This document shows, piece by piece, positions 21,214-33,850 of a stretch of DNA of 64,000 bases. Both the position numbers and the translations under genes were made by a program. Source of the DNA: Gnetum montanum. Taxonomy: Eukaryota; Streptophyta; Gnetopsida; Gnetales; Gnetaceae. Where the stretch lies: positions 703,003 to 767,002 of the forward strand of contig MNCI01003377.1 of assembly GCA_015680685.1 (NCBI GenBank). The letters are read 5' to 3'. Within the stretch, counting starts at the first letter, position 1. The number at the start of each line of letters is the position of its first letter. Under the pieces are notes generated by a model. It made no database searches. It saw only the letters and a list, made by a program, of their open reading frames with translations, and was not told the DNA's origin.

Positions 21214-24070
21214 ATGGCACCAAGACCGAAACAACCATAGGAGGAAAGATAATCTCAAAAAAGGGAGAAATGACCTAGAACTAGAAGGGGCCAACAAGAA
21301 TAAGCCTAGGAATAGGCAAAAGAAACCCATGCAATGGGACCTCTTCATGAAGAGCCTGAAGTGGAATCTATTTAATAGATTCCTAAGGAAGAGGCTACAA
21401 TAAAATAATCACTATGAGGAGAGGCACTAGGGCCTATGCTAAGACTTGAGGTTATATTGACACAAGCTTGTCTTGACAAAATTAGGCCACATGATATCCA
21501 ATGCTCAATTCTCCATGAACTGAACTTTGGGCCATTCTTAGAGCATGCTCTAGTAGAGGTAAAGACATAGTTCCAAACATCTTCCATGTGGCCAATCATC
21601 ACTTTCAGTGGAGAGTGGTACATGTGAGAGATGTACCTCTTCTAGAATAATAGAAGGGTAGGTTTCATTATGAAGATCAAGAACATTCAAGTATCCTACT
21701 GAGCTAAAGCCATCACGCAAGCTCTTAGGTTGCCTGATTTTGGGACATAACTAGTAGAGCTATCTACACCAGTTGATCTAGAGGTGGAAAAGGAGTGAAT
21801 CCATTGGTGTTATGGGGTTTCCCACAAGGATTTTGGCACACTCACATTGATAAAATGCATATACTTTAAGATAGTGACCTATCACCTCAATTTGACAGTG
21901 AGGCCTAGTAAGGTAACTACCTTCTCTGCCTAAGCATGTGCCATTCTAAGTGGAAAATTTCTAGCAAATCTTCCACAATTAATCTATCAATAGATAGAAA
22001 AGCATTTTAAAAATAATGAATGTGGAAGGAAAAATCCACCTTTCCCATGCCTTATTTGAAAACTTTGCAAAAGGGTAGGGATAATCCACTACACCAATTA
22101 TAGGATTAGGCATACTCCCATTGCCTCTTGGTCTGAAATGATGAAGGACAAGATGCCTACCATGTCTAAAGAAGAGGATCGGAAATTACCACTTTCACCA
22201 CCTACTTAAGAAACAATGGTGGAAGCCTAGATTACCATAGAACACCCACATAAAATTTAAGAGTAGCTCTTGCGATAACAGGAGTAGTGAGTAGGAATGA
22301 GTGGTGGAGATCCATCTATATATTGACCTACGATGAGTCACCCTAATGAAATGGCTTGAAGAATTAGTCAAATGGAGGGAGGTGGACCAATATTCTCAGC
22401 CCAATAAATGTAGCTACCCATGAGATTGAGTCCCAATTCCTAAGAGGTAATGGTGTCTCTCTCTCAACACCATTTATTCTCAGAAATCTCTAGGAATGCT
22501 GCCTCCTTTCTAGTGCGCTTAGAGGAGAATGAGTGGGCAACTATATTGGTGATCCAACACTAAGGGAAATAGATAACTATGAAAGTGATTGCTGATCAAA
22601 TTGTTAAAGCACTTAACGCACCTATGACATCTATACTAGACATATATGCACTTAGAGATGTGCAAATGTTTGTAGGAACTGGTAGTAAAAGATTGAGTGT
22701 AGCTCAACAAGAAGAGTTGCTAGATCGATTGGTGGGGAGTGAGCAACTGATTCCAAACATCTTTGATTTTTGGGATAACATTACTACAACCTAGTTAGAG
22801 CTGCTCAAAGCAAAGGAAAAATGTATCATCTTAGAGGAGCAACTTGAAATGGCTCTAGTAGAAAACCAATGCTTGGCTACAAAGGTTGCTAAACTGCATG
22901 CCCATTTTGCTGATCCTGCACTCCTTAATCCTATAATAACTAGCAATGAAGCTTTTCAATAGCTTCAAGAATGAATAAAACAAGTTGAAGAGGAAATGGT
23001 GAAGACCATCTTAACTAGTCCATAGCAAAAGTAAAGACCTATTTAGTTCATAAGGACTTGGTTCAGATGTGCTAGGAAAATGAAATACTGACCATAGAAA
23101 ACCATTACCTGTGAAATCTTAATGCATAAAAATAATAGATGCAAGAATTTATTCATCAACAATAGGCATAGCTAGCTAGAGAAAACATGAAATTATGAAA
23201 ATTGGCAGTAGAGAATCAGAATCTATCTATGAAGGAATTCCATGCCTTATGCCAAAAATCTACCATTGAAATTGCTACCTGGAAAAATGAGGCTTTGAAA
23301 TTTGAGAGAGTTAAGAATTACTACAAAGATTAGGTTGGCCTGTAGAAGGAGGTGAATGAGATACATATTTAAATGGCTAAGGCAAAAGTAAATGAGATCC
23401 TCCAATAACTCCAGTAAGAAAAATAAGTATGACAACCTATCATTAATGGAATAGATGCCTACAACAAAGTAGAGATATGCGTGAAGGAGTTGCAAATCAA
23501 AGAAATAATAGAATATATGGAACTAGCCAATCTTCAATATGAAAATATAGCAATGATGACTACTGGATGGCTGTAGTCAGAACTTGAAAAATAGGTGGAC
23601 AACTTGTACTTGCTATACAAGGCTGAGTTCAAGCATCATAAAGACACTAAGCAAAAGCTTGCGATGGCAAACTAAAAGTTCTCAAGGCATCATTCACTGA
23701 TCAACAATCAACTACTGAGAACCTAGCTAGGAGAATGAATGATTATCAGGAGTTGCAAAATGTAATTAGGGCATTCAACATCAAGTGCAAAAAATTTGCT
23801 ACCTAGTTCATCAATGTTAAGGAGTTGCTATTAGTAATTTCTTGTCATTTGAATGTGCCCATTCTGACTCATATTGGGGAAGTTGTGTGGACCATACATG
23901 ATCCTAGGAGTAAGGAGGATAAAATGATAGCATTGTTGGATGCTTTTCACCTCCCACCAAAAGTTGTAGCAATAGCTAGATAGCCACAACAACCTCAACT
24001 GTTGCTTGTGCCTAAAGCTAGAGAAGGTCTGTTAAAGCCTCAAGTGCCTCCACTACTTGGGATTGTGTGA
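21214..24070 (+). pseudogene. E2 ORF3: post-pol protein of family A (decayed)
   Basis: Runs from ATG 21,214 to TGA 24,068-24,070, matching in position and ends the E5 ORF3 (49,542-46,675). Order: a charged Arg/Gln-rich N-terminus; a block with LNFGPFLEHA near 21,520; a middle part with a decayed FPCLI-K-L-C motif near 22,050; then a long Lys/Glu/Gln/Leu-rich coiled-coil-like half (about 22,580-23,900); and a Pro/Gln-rich tail. Nearly all stops replace Trp or Gln codons, plus at least one frameshift. The FPCLI-x-x-LC block recalls the ORF found in Athila-type elements and plant 'transposon proteins'; that link is from memory. Function unknown. Confidence 0.65.
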
Positions 24071-24293
24071 TCTTTTCAATTGTCTTAATACCATTAGAGG
24101 ACCTATTGTCTAATTTTTTTTAGTGTTCAATTTTGTGTCATGAACACCATAATTTGTAATTTTATTGATTTGTGCACCCAAGCACTTAGTCATATCATGT
24201 TAGTTTTGTTGTGTTATGTGCTAGTCAATAATTTCATGCTTTTCCAATTTTGTAAAGAACTTAAGGACAAGTTTTTATTCAATAGTGCAGGTA

Positions 24294-25167
24294 TGATGAG
24301 TTGTAGATTAGCCATGTTAATGAGGCCTCATTGACTAGGCCTCATTAACTAGGCTACATTGACTAGACCCCATCAATGCATCGTTTGATGCATTGATGTG
24401 GCCCTATTAATGCAGGGTCTATTCTTGCCTATAAATATGTGTCAACCCATTGTGTTTAGGCATAATCTTATCATAGTTGTAGCGAAGCTCTTATAGTTTT
24501 TACATTCAAAAATTGGAATATTTTCTTGAGTGCTCACAACAGAAGTCATTGAGTGTATGAATCTTTATTCGAGCATTGTTGTACTTGAGCATGACAATGT
24601 GTGTGGAAATAAAGATAAAATTTTTGATAAATGCATTTAATATTTTTAGTTATTTATTCAATGTTCTTCAATAATTAATCTAATTAAATAATTAAACAAG
24701 ATACGCTAAATAGTGATTAAGTAAATACATAAGTACGATCACTTCAAGCATGCATATGATGTTTGGTAATCCCAATAGCCCTTAATCCTTGGTAGCCCAA
24801 AAACGTTATATGTGTTTAAGATGTGTATGGGAAGTGGGACCGAATACTTATGTTATAACTAATTGAACATTAGTTAGCTCATTAGATTAAAGTAGGTATT
24901 AAATTACTTTATTCCCTATCCTATTTAGTTCAAGTACCAAAACCATAAAATATAAAATGATAAAAATCATGTGTCTCAATTACACTTAAACCATACCCTT
25001 AAGCTTTACAAGTGTAGTTGGGAAGACAATGAACGTCCTCAACATAAAGTTTACCTCCTAGAGAACTAGTGCATCAAAAACTATAGAGTCCATGGAATTC
25101 AACTGGATTGTGCATTAATGCTTTGTGATTCGTATGGTTGGGCATAGGGGTACCTCATCACTAATCA
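24294..25167 (+). repeat. E2 3' LTR
   Basis: Partner of 17,529-18,422. TATA box at 24,430-24,437. Ends CTAATCA, followed by ACTGT, the decayed target repeat. The stretch before it (GTGCAGGTA) is the likely remnant of the polypurine tract. Confidence 0.85.
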
Positions 25168-25265
25168 ACTGTAATACTAACATCTTAGATTAAGAACAAG
25201 CTTCCTTCATTTTCTAGATCTCCTCCTACCAATTAAGTCATTGGGGAGATATCTACCTACCATAA
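25168..25265 (+). pseudogene. E3 pol 3' end, resuming after E2
   Basis: Reads ...NKLPSFSRSPPTN, then VIGEISTYH, collinear with the tail of E2 (SLDGQPCFIFHVSSFQLNHGG). It is the continuation of the frame cut at 17,528 and proves that E2 sits inside E3. Confidence 0.7.
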
Positions 25266-26816
25266 CATCTTGATGAGGATGAAAGGATTTTTCTTCTTTT
25301 TTTGTAATGTTCTTTATATGTTTTTCATTTTCTTTATATTTTACTTATTATTTTATATATTTTTATTTTCTTATTATTTTCATTTAGTATTAATTAAAAT
25401 CTTTAATTTTGTTTCATGGCTATGTGAACTTTGAAAATTGATAAACACAACTATTGAGTTATGATTTAATATTTAGATCAACTTTGTCTTTTGGTTATGC
25501 TCTCTACTAATAATCTATCAGTTTTCTAGTGGTATCAAGTAGTGAGTTCATGACATCCACCCATTCCATCTATCTTATGTTAAGTTCTACATTATGAAAA
25601 CATGAAGGTTCTTTTACATTAGAAGTAAAAGTAACATATGATCTTGTTATCTAATGAACTGGAAAAGGATTAAGTGAGAATGAAAAAGGGTGTGTGACCT
25701 CAAGGGGATTTTTTGTGTTCTTTTTCCAACTTCCTTTTAATGTTCTATGGCTTCTTATGGATATATCACTTTTACTATTGATCATAAAAGGAAGTATGTC
25801 TTTGTACAATGGGGTTCATAATAAAAAGAGAAAAAAATTAAAATTCAAAGCATATCTCTTTGATAATCTCTTGGGCTATAAGCACTTGTTATGGGCTTGG
25901 GAAGGCATGTTACCCATGCCTAAAGGCATCCCTATAACTAAGGCCCTAACTACTTCTTTCTTCTCTTTCCTTCTTTTCCTAGAGTGATGGTGTTTCTTTG
26001 TGGTTGACATAGGCTTATGATGATATGAGAAAAGGAATACATCAATGCGAGATCACTATCATTGGAATGGACATGATCTAGACTTAGAATTGGATCAGCT
26101 TAATCATGCATCTTACTAAGGATCCCATGCAACTGTGTTGGGGATTTTTCCTCTGTAATTCTCTTTCTATTATTTTCACACTCAATTTTTTCTCAACTTG
26201 CTACCTCATACCATGGTTAATTGATAGTCTTATTTTATATTTTGCATAATCATAAGATAATTATTTACATGGGTATGACGTTTACCTTAAACAACCATTC
26301 ATCATCCAGGATACCTATGGACTCTATATGATTAGATTATACAAGGGCATATTAGGCATAATCCTACTTTGTAGAGGACTCAATTGCATAACTTTTGATT
26401 TCCTTTAAGATCAACCCCCTAACCATGGACCTCATTATGATCTTAATCATCTTGATAGCTTGCACCATCTTATTTTTCTCTACTTTGGTATAAGAAACAT
26501 CTTCCAATTACTTATCCTAGTATAAGGAACATCTTTCAATTACTCATTTAAAATTTCTTAATATCTTAAGTTAAAAAATATCTATGAATAACTATGTCAA
26601 TGCATCCTCATTAATGTAGCTACACTAGTCTATATAGCCTTGTCGATGTAGCATAAAAATCCTATATATCCACATGACACTTAGCTTATTTTTTACACCT
26701 TCATCCAAATAAATAACAAGTTTTGTAATTTTTTATAGCCTAGAGCCTTCCAAGAGCCATAACTTGATAACCAATTATCTGTTTTCACCTGTTCTTCGAT
26801 CCTCAAGACACCATAG
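25266..26816 (+). other. E3 pol-ORF3 spacer with internal promoter-like block
   Basis: Collinear with 19,175-20,908 of E2. At 26,600-26,660 there are ATGTCAATGCATCCTCATT-like and TTGTCGATGTAGC units, then TATATATC at 26,663-26,670, and a donor-like TAG|GTACAC at 26,817. The small plus-strand ORF at 25,694-25,987 is a chance frame in the conserved spacer. Confidence 0.55.
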
Positions 26817-27133
26817 GTACACTTTACATCATGGGGGCCTCAAACACTACATTTAAAAAAAAAATTATAACTTTTTCAACATCTCATGAATATGATATTA
26901 AAATAATAGTAAACTAATGATCATAAAAGTTAATATCAATACTCAACCTCCATTAAATCATGAATAAAATAATAATAAACTAATATCATTTGAGTGTGAT
27001 CACTAAATAAGGACTTAACACTAAAATCCAAATTTTTGACTAATAAACTTAACCTAATTGAACAAATAAAGGTATCTAAATGAAATAAGATTATGTACAA
27101 ATGGATAACCTTTGATTATGTTTGTGATTACAA

Positions 27134-28757
27134 ATGGCACAAACATGAGGACCATAGGTAGAAGGGATGTCACATTCTATGGAGATATAATGACATGATG
27201 GAAGGGGAAAGCAACAACAACAACTATAACAACTCTAAGAGCAAGTATATAAGGACACTCATGCTACTAGATCCTTGCAGAAGGAGCTTGAGGTCAAATC
27301 TATCCATTAGAATTACATAGCAGAGATGGGGCAATCTAGGCAGGATGAGATCTCAAGACCATGATCCAATCCTATGGCCATACTCATAAAGGTCTACTTG
27401 GAGAGGGTTCGCACTAAAGATATTTAGAGTTCCATCTTGCAAAAACTAAATTCTGAACATTTCATAGAGTTTGCACTAGAAGTCAAAATACAATTGCAAG
27501 AGTCTCCACTATGGTTCATTTTCTCCACCAATGGAGAACAGTATACAGGGAAAACCTATCTCTTCTAGAAAAATCAACAAGAAGATGTGAATGTTAAGAT
27601 CAAAGACATCATCATCTTCTACTTGGTTGAAGCAATAGTAGAGGCTTTAATGATATGTAAAAGGGAAGGGATAGCCCACTACTTCAATGATATGTTTCGC
27701 AAACCTTTTACTACATCATGGAAGGAGATGATGAAAGACAAGGTACCTACTAAGCTTTAAAAGAAGGAAAAATCACCACCACCATTACTTGAAGCATCAT
27801 ATATGATGCTAGAAATGCTAGTAGCTATAGAACATATAAGGAGACTTAGAGGATAGTATCTATAATAACAATAAGTCTTAGAAGATGGTGGAGAATCTTT
27901 ACTTTACAGACTATGCATGAGCCATTTGAATGAGATCACAAGGATCATTAGCTAACTAGATGATGAGATGACTCTACTATTATTTTCATGGAGAAAATAA
28001 GCACCTGTTCACTCCAATCATAGTACCATAGAAGTCACTATATCCATACTAGGACAAGGATTTCTTGAAATTTTTGGAAATGGAATAGCCTTCTTTAGGA
28101 TACTGGAAAAAGGTGAGGAAGCAAATGTCCTAGTTATGTCACATAAGAGCTAAGAGACATTAGTAGAGGTGGTGGTAGATAGAATTAAAGAAGCTTTAAG
28201 TATTCATACATCATCTAGCCTTGATGTTGTTGCCATGGTAGATGTATAAGCATTAGCATGAGCAAGAAGCAAAAACATGAGTGTAGCTCAGTGCAAAAAA
28301 GTTTTGGAGCAATTGGTGGAAGCTAAATGACTAATTCTAGAAATCTTTGAACTCCTAGAAGATATTTTAGCTACCTAGTCATAATGGCTAGAGAAAAGGA
28401 GGAATATTTTAATCATGAATGCATAATTCAAGGAGGCCAACATCAATGATTGACAATTGGCCACTGAGATTGTAGAACTCAAAGCTTGATTATCAAACCT
28501 TGCCATTCTTAAGCTAGAATTCACTAGGTATGAAGCTTTTCATCAACTACAGCATAGATGCCAAGAGGCCTAGAATGAAAATGGGATTATGATCATTGAT
28601 GTGTCACTATTGGAGGAAATGATAAATTCCTCTAGTCATGACCTTTAAAAAACTCACAAGGAAAATCTAGTGCTAATCCAAGATATTCATCATCTACAAA
28701 ATGCTTAGTAATAGAAGGACTAGATGGTTAAATACATTTGTTGGTAGTCTAAATAGT
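27134..28757 (+). pseudogene. E3 ORF3, 5' part, interrupted by E6
   Basis: Starts at ATG 27,134 (ATGGCACAAACATGAGG), matching the E2 start. Collinear blocks include the Lys/Glu-rich part from about 28,100. It breaks at 28,757 in the position equal to about 23,140 of E2, exactly where the E6 LTR starts. The remainder is at 61,009-61,909. Heavily mutated and shorter than E5 by several hundred bases. Confidence 0.65.
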
Positions 28758-29237
28758 TGAAACAACCCAAAGAAAATTCATATCAAAGTCTTTGTAGTCA
28801 AAATGAACATTGTAATTTAATGGGAATTTGAAGACAGAGATACTTGTCTTGTTTTTCATCAAAAATCCTACCCCATGACCTTATTCTAGCAATGTTCTGA
28901 CAATTTTTGATATCTAAAAGTGGGACTTATAGCCCACATACTAGAAATTTCACTTGTGCAAATGTGTAAAAATTCAAGATGCTAAACACATTACCAAATT
29001 TGGTAACAAAGGTCAAAAACATTGGTGATACACAAGTTGCAAATTTGGTCCATGAAAATAGCACAAATGCCATCAAATTTGGTAGAAAAAGTCTCATGCA
29101 TTTGTAGCTCATGTGTGGAAAATTTGGATATTGAAAATAGTCCAAATACATTGAAAAATATGGTAGGAAAGACCTCAAACATTGGTGGCCCATATGTTGT
29201 AGTTTTGGATGGTGAAAAGTGTCATATACATTAGTAT

Positions 29238-30255
29238 TGTCGATCAAGAATTTTGAAGGGGGGTTGAATAAGTTCCCCAAATAAAATTACACCTACCATA
29301 CAAGAACACCAAATTTTATGTGCTTCCCCAACTTGGGTATGTTCATACTCAAAGGGTAGAATCCTTGCACACCTCTAGGATTTGTTTCTCAATAAAATGT
29401 GGTTTGAAGGGCAGCACACCCTACACAAGCTTTGAGCTTTGCACAAAAGTGTTTCATCACTACAAAATAACTCAACCTTACAAGGTTTCAATAAGCTTAT
29501 AATGTGGTTGTAAGGATCCCACAACCTTTACAAAATTGAGCTCTACTTCGGAGTGTTTTGACATTGCAAAACCACTCAACCTTGCAAGGTCCTAACAAGC
29601 TCAATGTGGATGCCTTCTTGCAAGACGCACATCAACCCCTCAAGGCTACAAGAAAAAGAAAAGGACATAAGGAAAGATTGTAAGTAAATTTACAAGTCCT
29701 TGTAGTTGAAGCTCAATACAACATGCAACCAAGCAATTGATGTTCCAATGAAAAAGAAGAATACAATAGCATATAATAGATAATGATTAATATTTTGTGA
29801 ATAATGCTTACTCTATTTCCAAGATTTTGATATCTTCTTATAGCCTCAAAGTTTTCAAAAATCCCTTAAAAATTGTGCAATGGCTACCAAATGACTAGTT
29901 TATACATCTTCTTTAAATTTGGGACATATACTTGAGATTAGCCTCAATTTAGAAGAGATGTCTTGTTGAAAAATGCAACATCTTTTGTGGGATGTCTCTA
30001 GGGAGACATCTATTCTAAGATAATGATGTCTACAATTTTTAGGAGATGTCTCCTTAACTTTTGGGCTCTATCTTCTAAGACTTTCTTCCATTAATTTACC
30101 TTCTTGCTAGTTCTTAGAGCATCTTCATTTGATTTGTAGCCTTTGTTTTTGTCCATGCTCATCTATGCTCTCATTTTTTCGATGTCTTGCAAACACATTA
30201 TTCACAACAAACATTCTATGTTCTCTTAAGGTTTTGACATACCAAAAGGTCAACA
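29238..30255 (-). mobile_element. Solo LTR, copia type (SIRE-like), in E6 LTR
   Basis: 1,018 bp insertion absent from the partner LTR. On the minus strand it starts TGTTGACCTTTTGG and ends ATTCAACCCCCCTTC...CGACA, the C-rich end common in plant copia LTRs. Flanks AGTAT (29,233-29,237) and AGGAT (30,256-30,260) form a 4/5 target repeat. No internal coding region is present, so it arose by LTR-LTR recombination. Confidence 0.8.
29991..30010. promoter_or_regulatory. Palindrome of TGTCTC/GAGACA motifs in solo LTR
   Basis: GATGTCTC-TAGG-GAGACATC: perfect 8-bp arms. Further GATGTCT and AGATGTCTCC copies lie at 29,956-30,050. TGTCTC is the classical auxin-response core, but the spacing here does not match the known ARF dimer site, so a regulatory role is only a possibility. 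Confidence 0.45.
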
Positions 30256-30960
30256 AGGATTTCATGCCCAAAAAGTAAAAAATGTTGGTATATCACACAT
30301 TGTAGATTTTGGTGACCAAAAGCTTTCAAAATGTTGTAGGAAATGTTAGACATTTGGTAGAATTAGGCCAACAAAAAATAAGTGAATGAATGACCTATTT
30401 AAACCAAAGATTCCATCATTCTTAGGGTTTTGGATCATTTTGTATTTGGTTGAACTTGAGACTTTTGGAGTAATGCAAACATCTAAGAGTCAACAATCAT
30501 TTTCATCCAACATAGAACATCTGGATTAGAGAGAACCAATGGCAACCAAAATTTAGTCGTAGATCAAGTGCAGAAAGATAAGTGTAGATCTGGTGGCAAA
30601 ACACACCTAGCCATCTACATTAAATTTCAAAGATATTTTTGTATTCTTGGGCTTGCACAACCCATGATCTATATTTTCTGAACATTTGTTTCATAATATT
30701 CAATACAAAGTTGCAGTTTCTTTCTTTTGTCATATCATTGCATGCATTTCTTTGTTCTTGGATTTAACATTTGAAACATCTTTTCATACATTTTTGCTTA
30801 TTTTCATCGCATCTGGTAATAGACTGTCCAAGTTTTCAAGTGATCAACAAGATCATTTGAGGTGCTTACAAGTCCTATCTGAGGGTCATGGATCTACAAG
30901 CTAAATGATTTTGCTTTGGAATTTTCAATTCTTTCAATGTCAAATTTTCTAGTTGTTAGA

Positions 30961-30985
30961 ATTTTTGATGCTAGAAAGAGGACCT
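30961..30985 (+). promoter_or_regulatory. Candidate E6 primer-binding site
   Basis: ATTTTTGATGCTAGAAAGAG follows the LTR end directly. If C-to-T and G-to-A decay is undone it resembles a TTTTTGGCGCTAGAAGGAG-type site seen after plant Ty3/gypsy LTRs. The matching tRNA is not identified. Confidence 0.45.
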
Positions 30986-31264
30986 CCACTTGAATTCTTC
31001 ATCAAAATTTGTTTGTCTATTTTTGCTATGAAAAATTATATTTAGAAGTTTTTAAAGCCTAACATGTGGAACCATAACTAGTTTTTAGTCTAAAACAAAA
31101 ATTTTTAATTATTGCTATTGCAGTGCAATGTATAGTGTTGTTGTAGATTCCTACACTTGGAAATCCAAAATTTAATTTTTGTTGCTATAGTGCATAATGT
31201 TGACTTAACTTTCTACATTTAGTAGATTGAAAAAAAGTTAGATTTTATTGTTTTAGTGCATAGC

Positions 31265-31645
31265 ACCAGCCCTTTTCACACATTGGCAACTCAAGAATTT
31301 AATTTTTTACACTTGCAATTTACACATTAAAGCTTCACACATTGGAGCTCTATATGTCATAGCTTTCACACATTGGAGCTCTACACCTTATAACTTTCAC
31401 ATGTTGAGCTTCACATGTTGGAACTCTTACCCATTCTAACTCTCACATGTTGAAGTTTCGCAAGCTAAAGCTTCATATGTTGAAACTATTACATGTTAGA
31501 TTTCCACAAGCTATAACTTTCACAAGCTACACTCTCACACGTTGGACGTTCCACATGTTAAGAGTCTCATACATTGGAAGTTCTAAGCCTTACAAGCTGA
31601 AGCTTCATAAGTTTAAGCTTCATAAGTTGTGAAGCCTCACACCTT
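31265..31645 (+). repeat. Degenerate tandem array in E6 leader
   Basis: A dozen or more units around TTCACACATTGGAGCTCT or TTCACATGTTGGAACT, about 25-32 bp each. Similar words occur at 6,490 and 6,960-7,150 near E1. The small ORF at 31,447-31,632 follows the repeat. Confidence 0.65.
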
Positions 31646-31792
31646 TCAAGCTTATATGCTATGAGTCAAAGCTTGTTCAAACGAAAATGAAATAATCAAA
31701 AAACTTAAAACCTTACCATACCTAACCATTTAATTGGTTCCCTACATTTCATATCCTTTGTGATGATTATCTTACCAAATAACATAGTACAT

Positions 31793-33850
31793 ATGGCATT
31801 TAACTAGGAAGCTATCCAAATTTATGATCCAAAGGATATGGTTGTAGTTGAGCATAGACAATCTCTTAGGTGGATGAGGCAAGAAGCAACTTACAATAAC
31901 ATAAATGAGGAACATTAAAACTTCCTCTATGCTAAAATTCAATCTTGCTTGCTTATCCCTCATAGAAAGTTGGAATTAAAATATCAATTTGAGATAATTC
32001 ATAAAAATGGAAAAAAATATATTCTCTCTTCCTATGACCAAATCGAACTAACTAATTTCCATACCTATATGTTGGTGCAATTAGTAGACCAAGATGAGGC
32101 AAGTAAGAAAGTTAGTTCGAACCAAATCCAAGGAGACTAGGATGATTTTGAGGCTGAGTATGAACCATATACATTCCTAAGGGATCTTATGCAATGATTT
32201 TCTCTAGAGGTACACCTATTTTAGTTATAAGTCAAGAACCTCTTATCTCTTCTACGAACTAAGCTCCTCAACCTACCTCCTTATTTACCTTCATGATCAC
32301 CTCAACACCTTTTGTAATGATAGACTAGTCTCAATAAGGTTCTCACTTTGCCTCATTCTTCACATCAATGTCCTTTGTAACTTAACCTTTTTCAATATGA
32401 CCATCACCAGTGGTATCTACCACACCATCTCCTTTTATCATCCTAGTGGATGTCTTTATGGGATCCCAGGCTTCACAAGCTTCTCATACTCCTGTTGTTT
32501 CCTTCATCTCTCATGTTCCAACTCAAACATCTTTCTCTCTATTTAAACCTCCTACAATGGTAGTCACACAACCTCTCCCATCTATACCAATGCTCATTCT
32601 GTGGTCCCAAGCTATTCAATCTCCTCCTCAGCCATTGTACAAACACCATAGCCTATAGGGATGTCCCAAGCTTGAAGAAAGCCTTCCAAATAATCCCAAA
32701 TCTTATCGAAGAGCTGCAAAGGCTTAAAGTTAGCACAACACAAATGGTAAAGGTCATGGACTTCTACCAAGATGATCCCATAAGCCCTACCATTCCTCAA
32801 ATAAATTTACATGTAGGCATATCTATCCCAAGCTTTACCAAATACGATGGTGAAGGGGATCCTAATGCATACTTGGTTACCTTCTACTTTGAGTGTTTGT
32901 TGTTGTAAGCATGGCCTCATATAATACTACAAATGTTTCCTATGTCCCTTAAGGAAAAGGATTGTTATATTAGTATCAAACCTTGCCTATAGGTTCTATA
33001 TCCTTCCTTGAGGATTTAATAAATCAATTTGTCAACTACTTGAGATATAACTTGAAGCTAAATACAACATTGAACCAACTTATGAAGGTAAAGTAGGGAT
33101 CCCTTGAACCTATCTAAAGATTCATTTAGAAATGGAATTCAACGCTTAATAAGATTCTAGATCCTATCTTTCAAATTCACCTTTTGGCTATCTTTAAGGA
33201 AGTGGTAAATGACTTTATCAAGTCAAAGCTCTACTACTTAAACTCCCAATCATTGAGCCACCATTTTTGCAAACTAAGAACATTAAGGAAGTGTCTAAGG
33301 CTAGCAATGATCCAGCCTATGTGGCTTATAAAATTCAACATGTAAGAAGGGATAAGGAGAAAACTAAGAAAGAATAAAAAATCATGGTTGCACTAACAAA
33401 AGACTCAAAATGAGCAGAAAGATGGAGATCATCACCATGTAACACATCTTCTAACTCATCACAACCATCTACCTCCTATTCTCCTAATCAACCAAGATCA
33501 AATTTTGAGTAAAAAGACCAATTGAAGTAGACTAGGGTACCTATGAAGTCCTTTAAGCTCCTAGAATAGTTTCTTAAAGCTAACTGTATTCAACTTAAGC
33601 ATCTATTTTAGGAACCTTGTAAGAGGTATGATTGTCTTTGTGATGTAGCTAGAGAACCAACAATAGCAACCAAAGTTAATCCAAAACTACCAAAGTGCTT
33701 TAGATTGGATAGGTTTTGCCACTATCATCAATTAGTTGCTCATGACATTGATTTTTACTTAGTCCTTAAGGATGACCTCTAGAAGATAATCAATAGTGGA
33801 GAGCTAGTATTGAATGAGCCCAACTCTCCGAACACCAATAATAGCTCTTA
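31793..33850 (+). pseudogene. E6 Gag (family B, decayed)
   Basis: Starts near ATG 31,793 and reads IQIYDPKDMVVVEHRQ, KYQFEIIHKNGKKYI, then SSYDQIELTNFHTYML. These match E1 Gag on the other strand (4,870-5,140). A Pro/Ser/Thr-rich stretch follows (32,400-32,660). The capsid part at about 32,815-32,910 has IPSFTKYDGEGDPNAYLVTF. A decayed zinc motif at 33,700-33,790 reads FCHYHQLVAHDIDFYLVLK. Frames at 31,949-32,140 and 32,672-32,908 are still open; the rest is broken. Confidence 0.75.

Larger units (their letters stand above)
17529..25167 (+). mobile_element. E2: family A Ty3/gypsy element with large internal deletion
   Basis: 7.6 kb element bounded by LTRs 17,529-18,422 and 24,294-25,167, starting TG and ending CA. 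The flanking 5-bp repeats ACCAT (17,524-17,528) and ACTGT (25,168-25,172) differ by two transitions. The host E3 pol reading resumes directly after it. Inside are a primer-binding site, the Gag N-terminus, the integrase C-terminus, a spacer with its own promoter-like block, and ORF3. Compared with E5 about 5.5 kb of gag-pol is missing, so E2 could move only with enzymes from another copy. Confidence 0.85.
28758..30960 (+). repeat. E6 5' LTR, split by a solo LTR
   Basis: Begins TGAAACAACCCAAAG. Segments 28,758-29,237 and 30,261-30,960 align with 59,858-60,319 and 60,320-61,008. It ends GTTGTTAGA, the partner ending TCATTACA. Internal short repeats of the type AAATTTGG..CATTGG..GCAAATTTGG lie at 28,990-29,200. 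The small ORFs here on both strands follow these repeats and are not genes. Confidence 0.8.

Noticed and set aside
28927-29280. Minus-strand 117- and 63-codon ORFs
   Set aside because: They lie in the E6 LTR and follow its short internal repeats; the partner LTR does not keep the frame.
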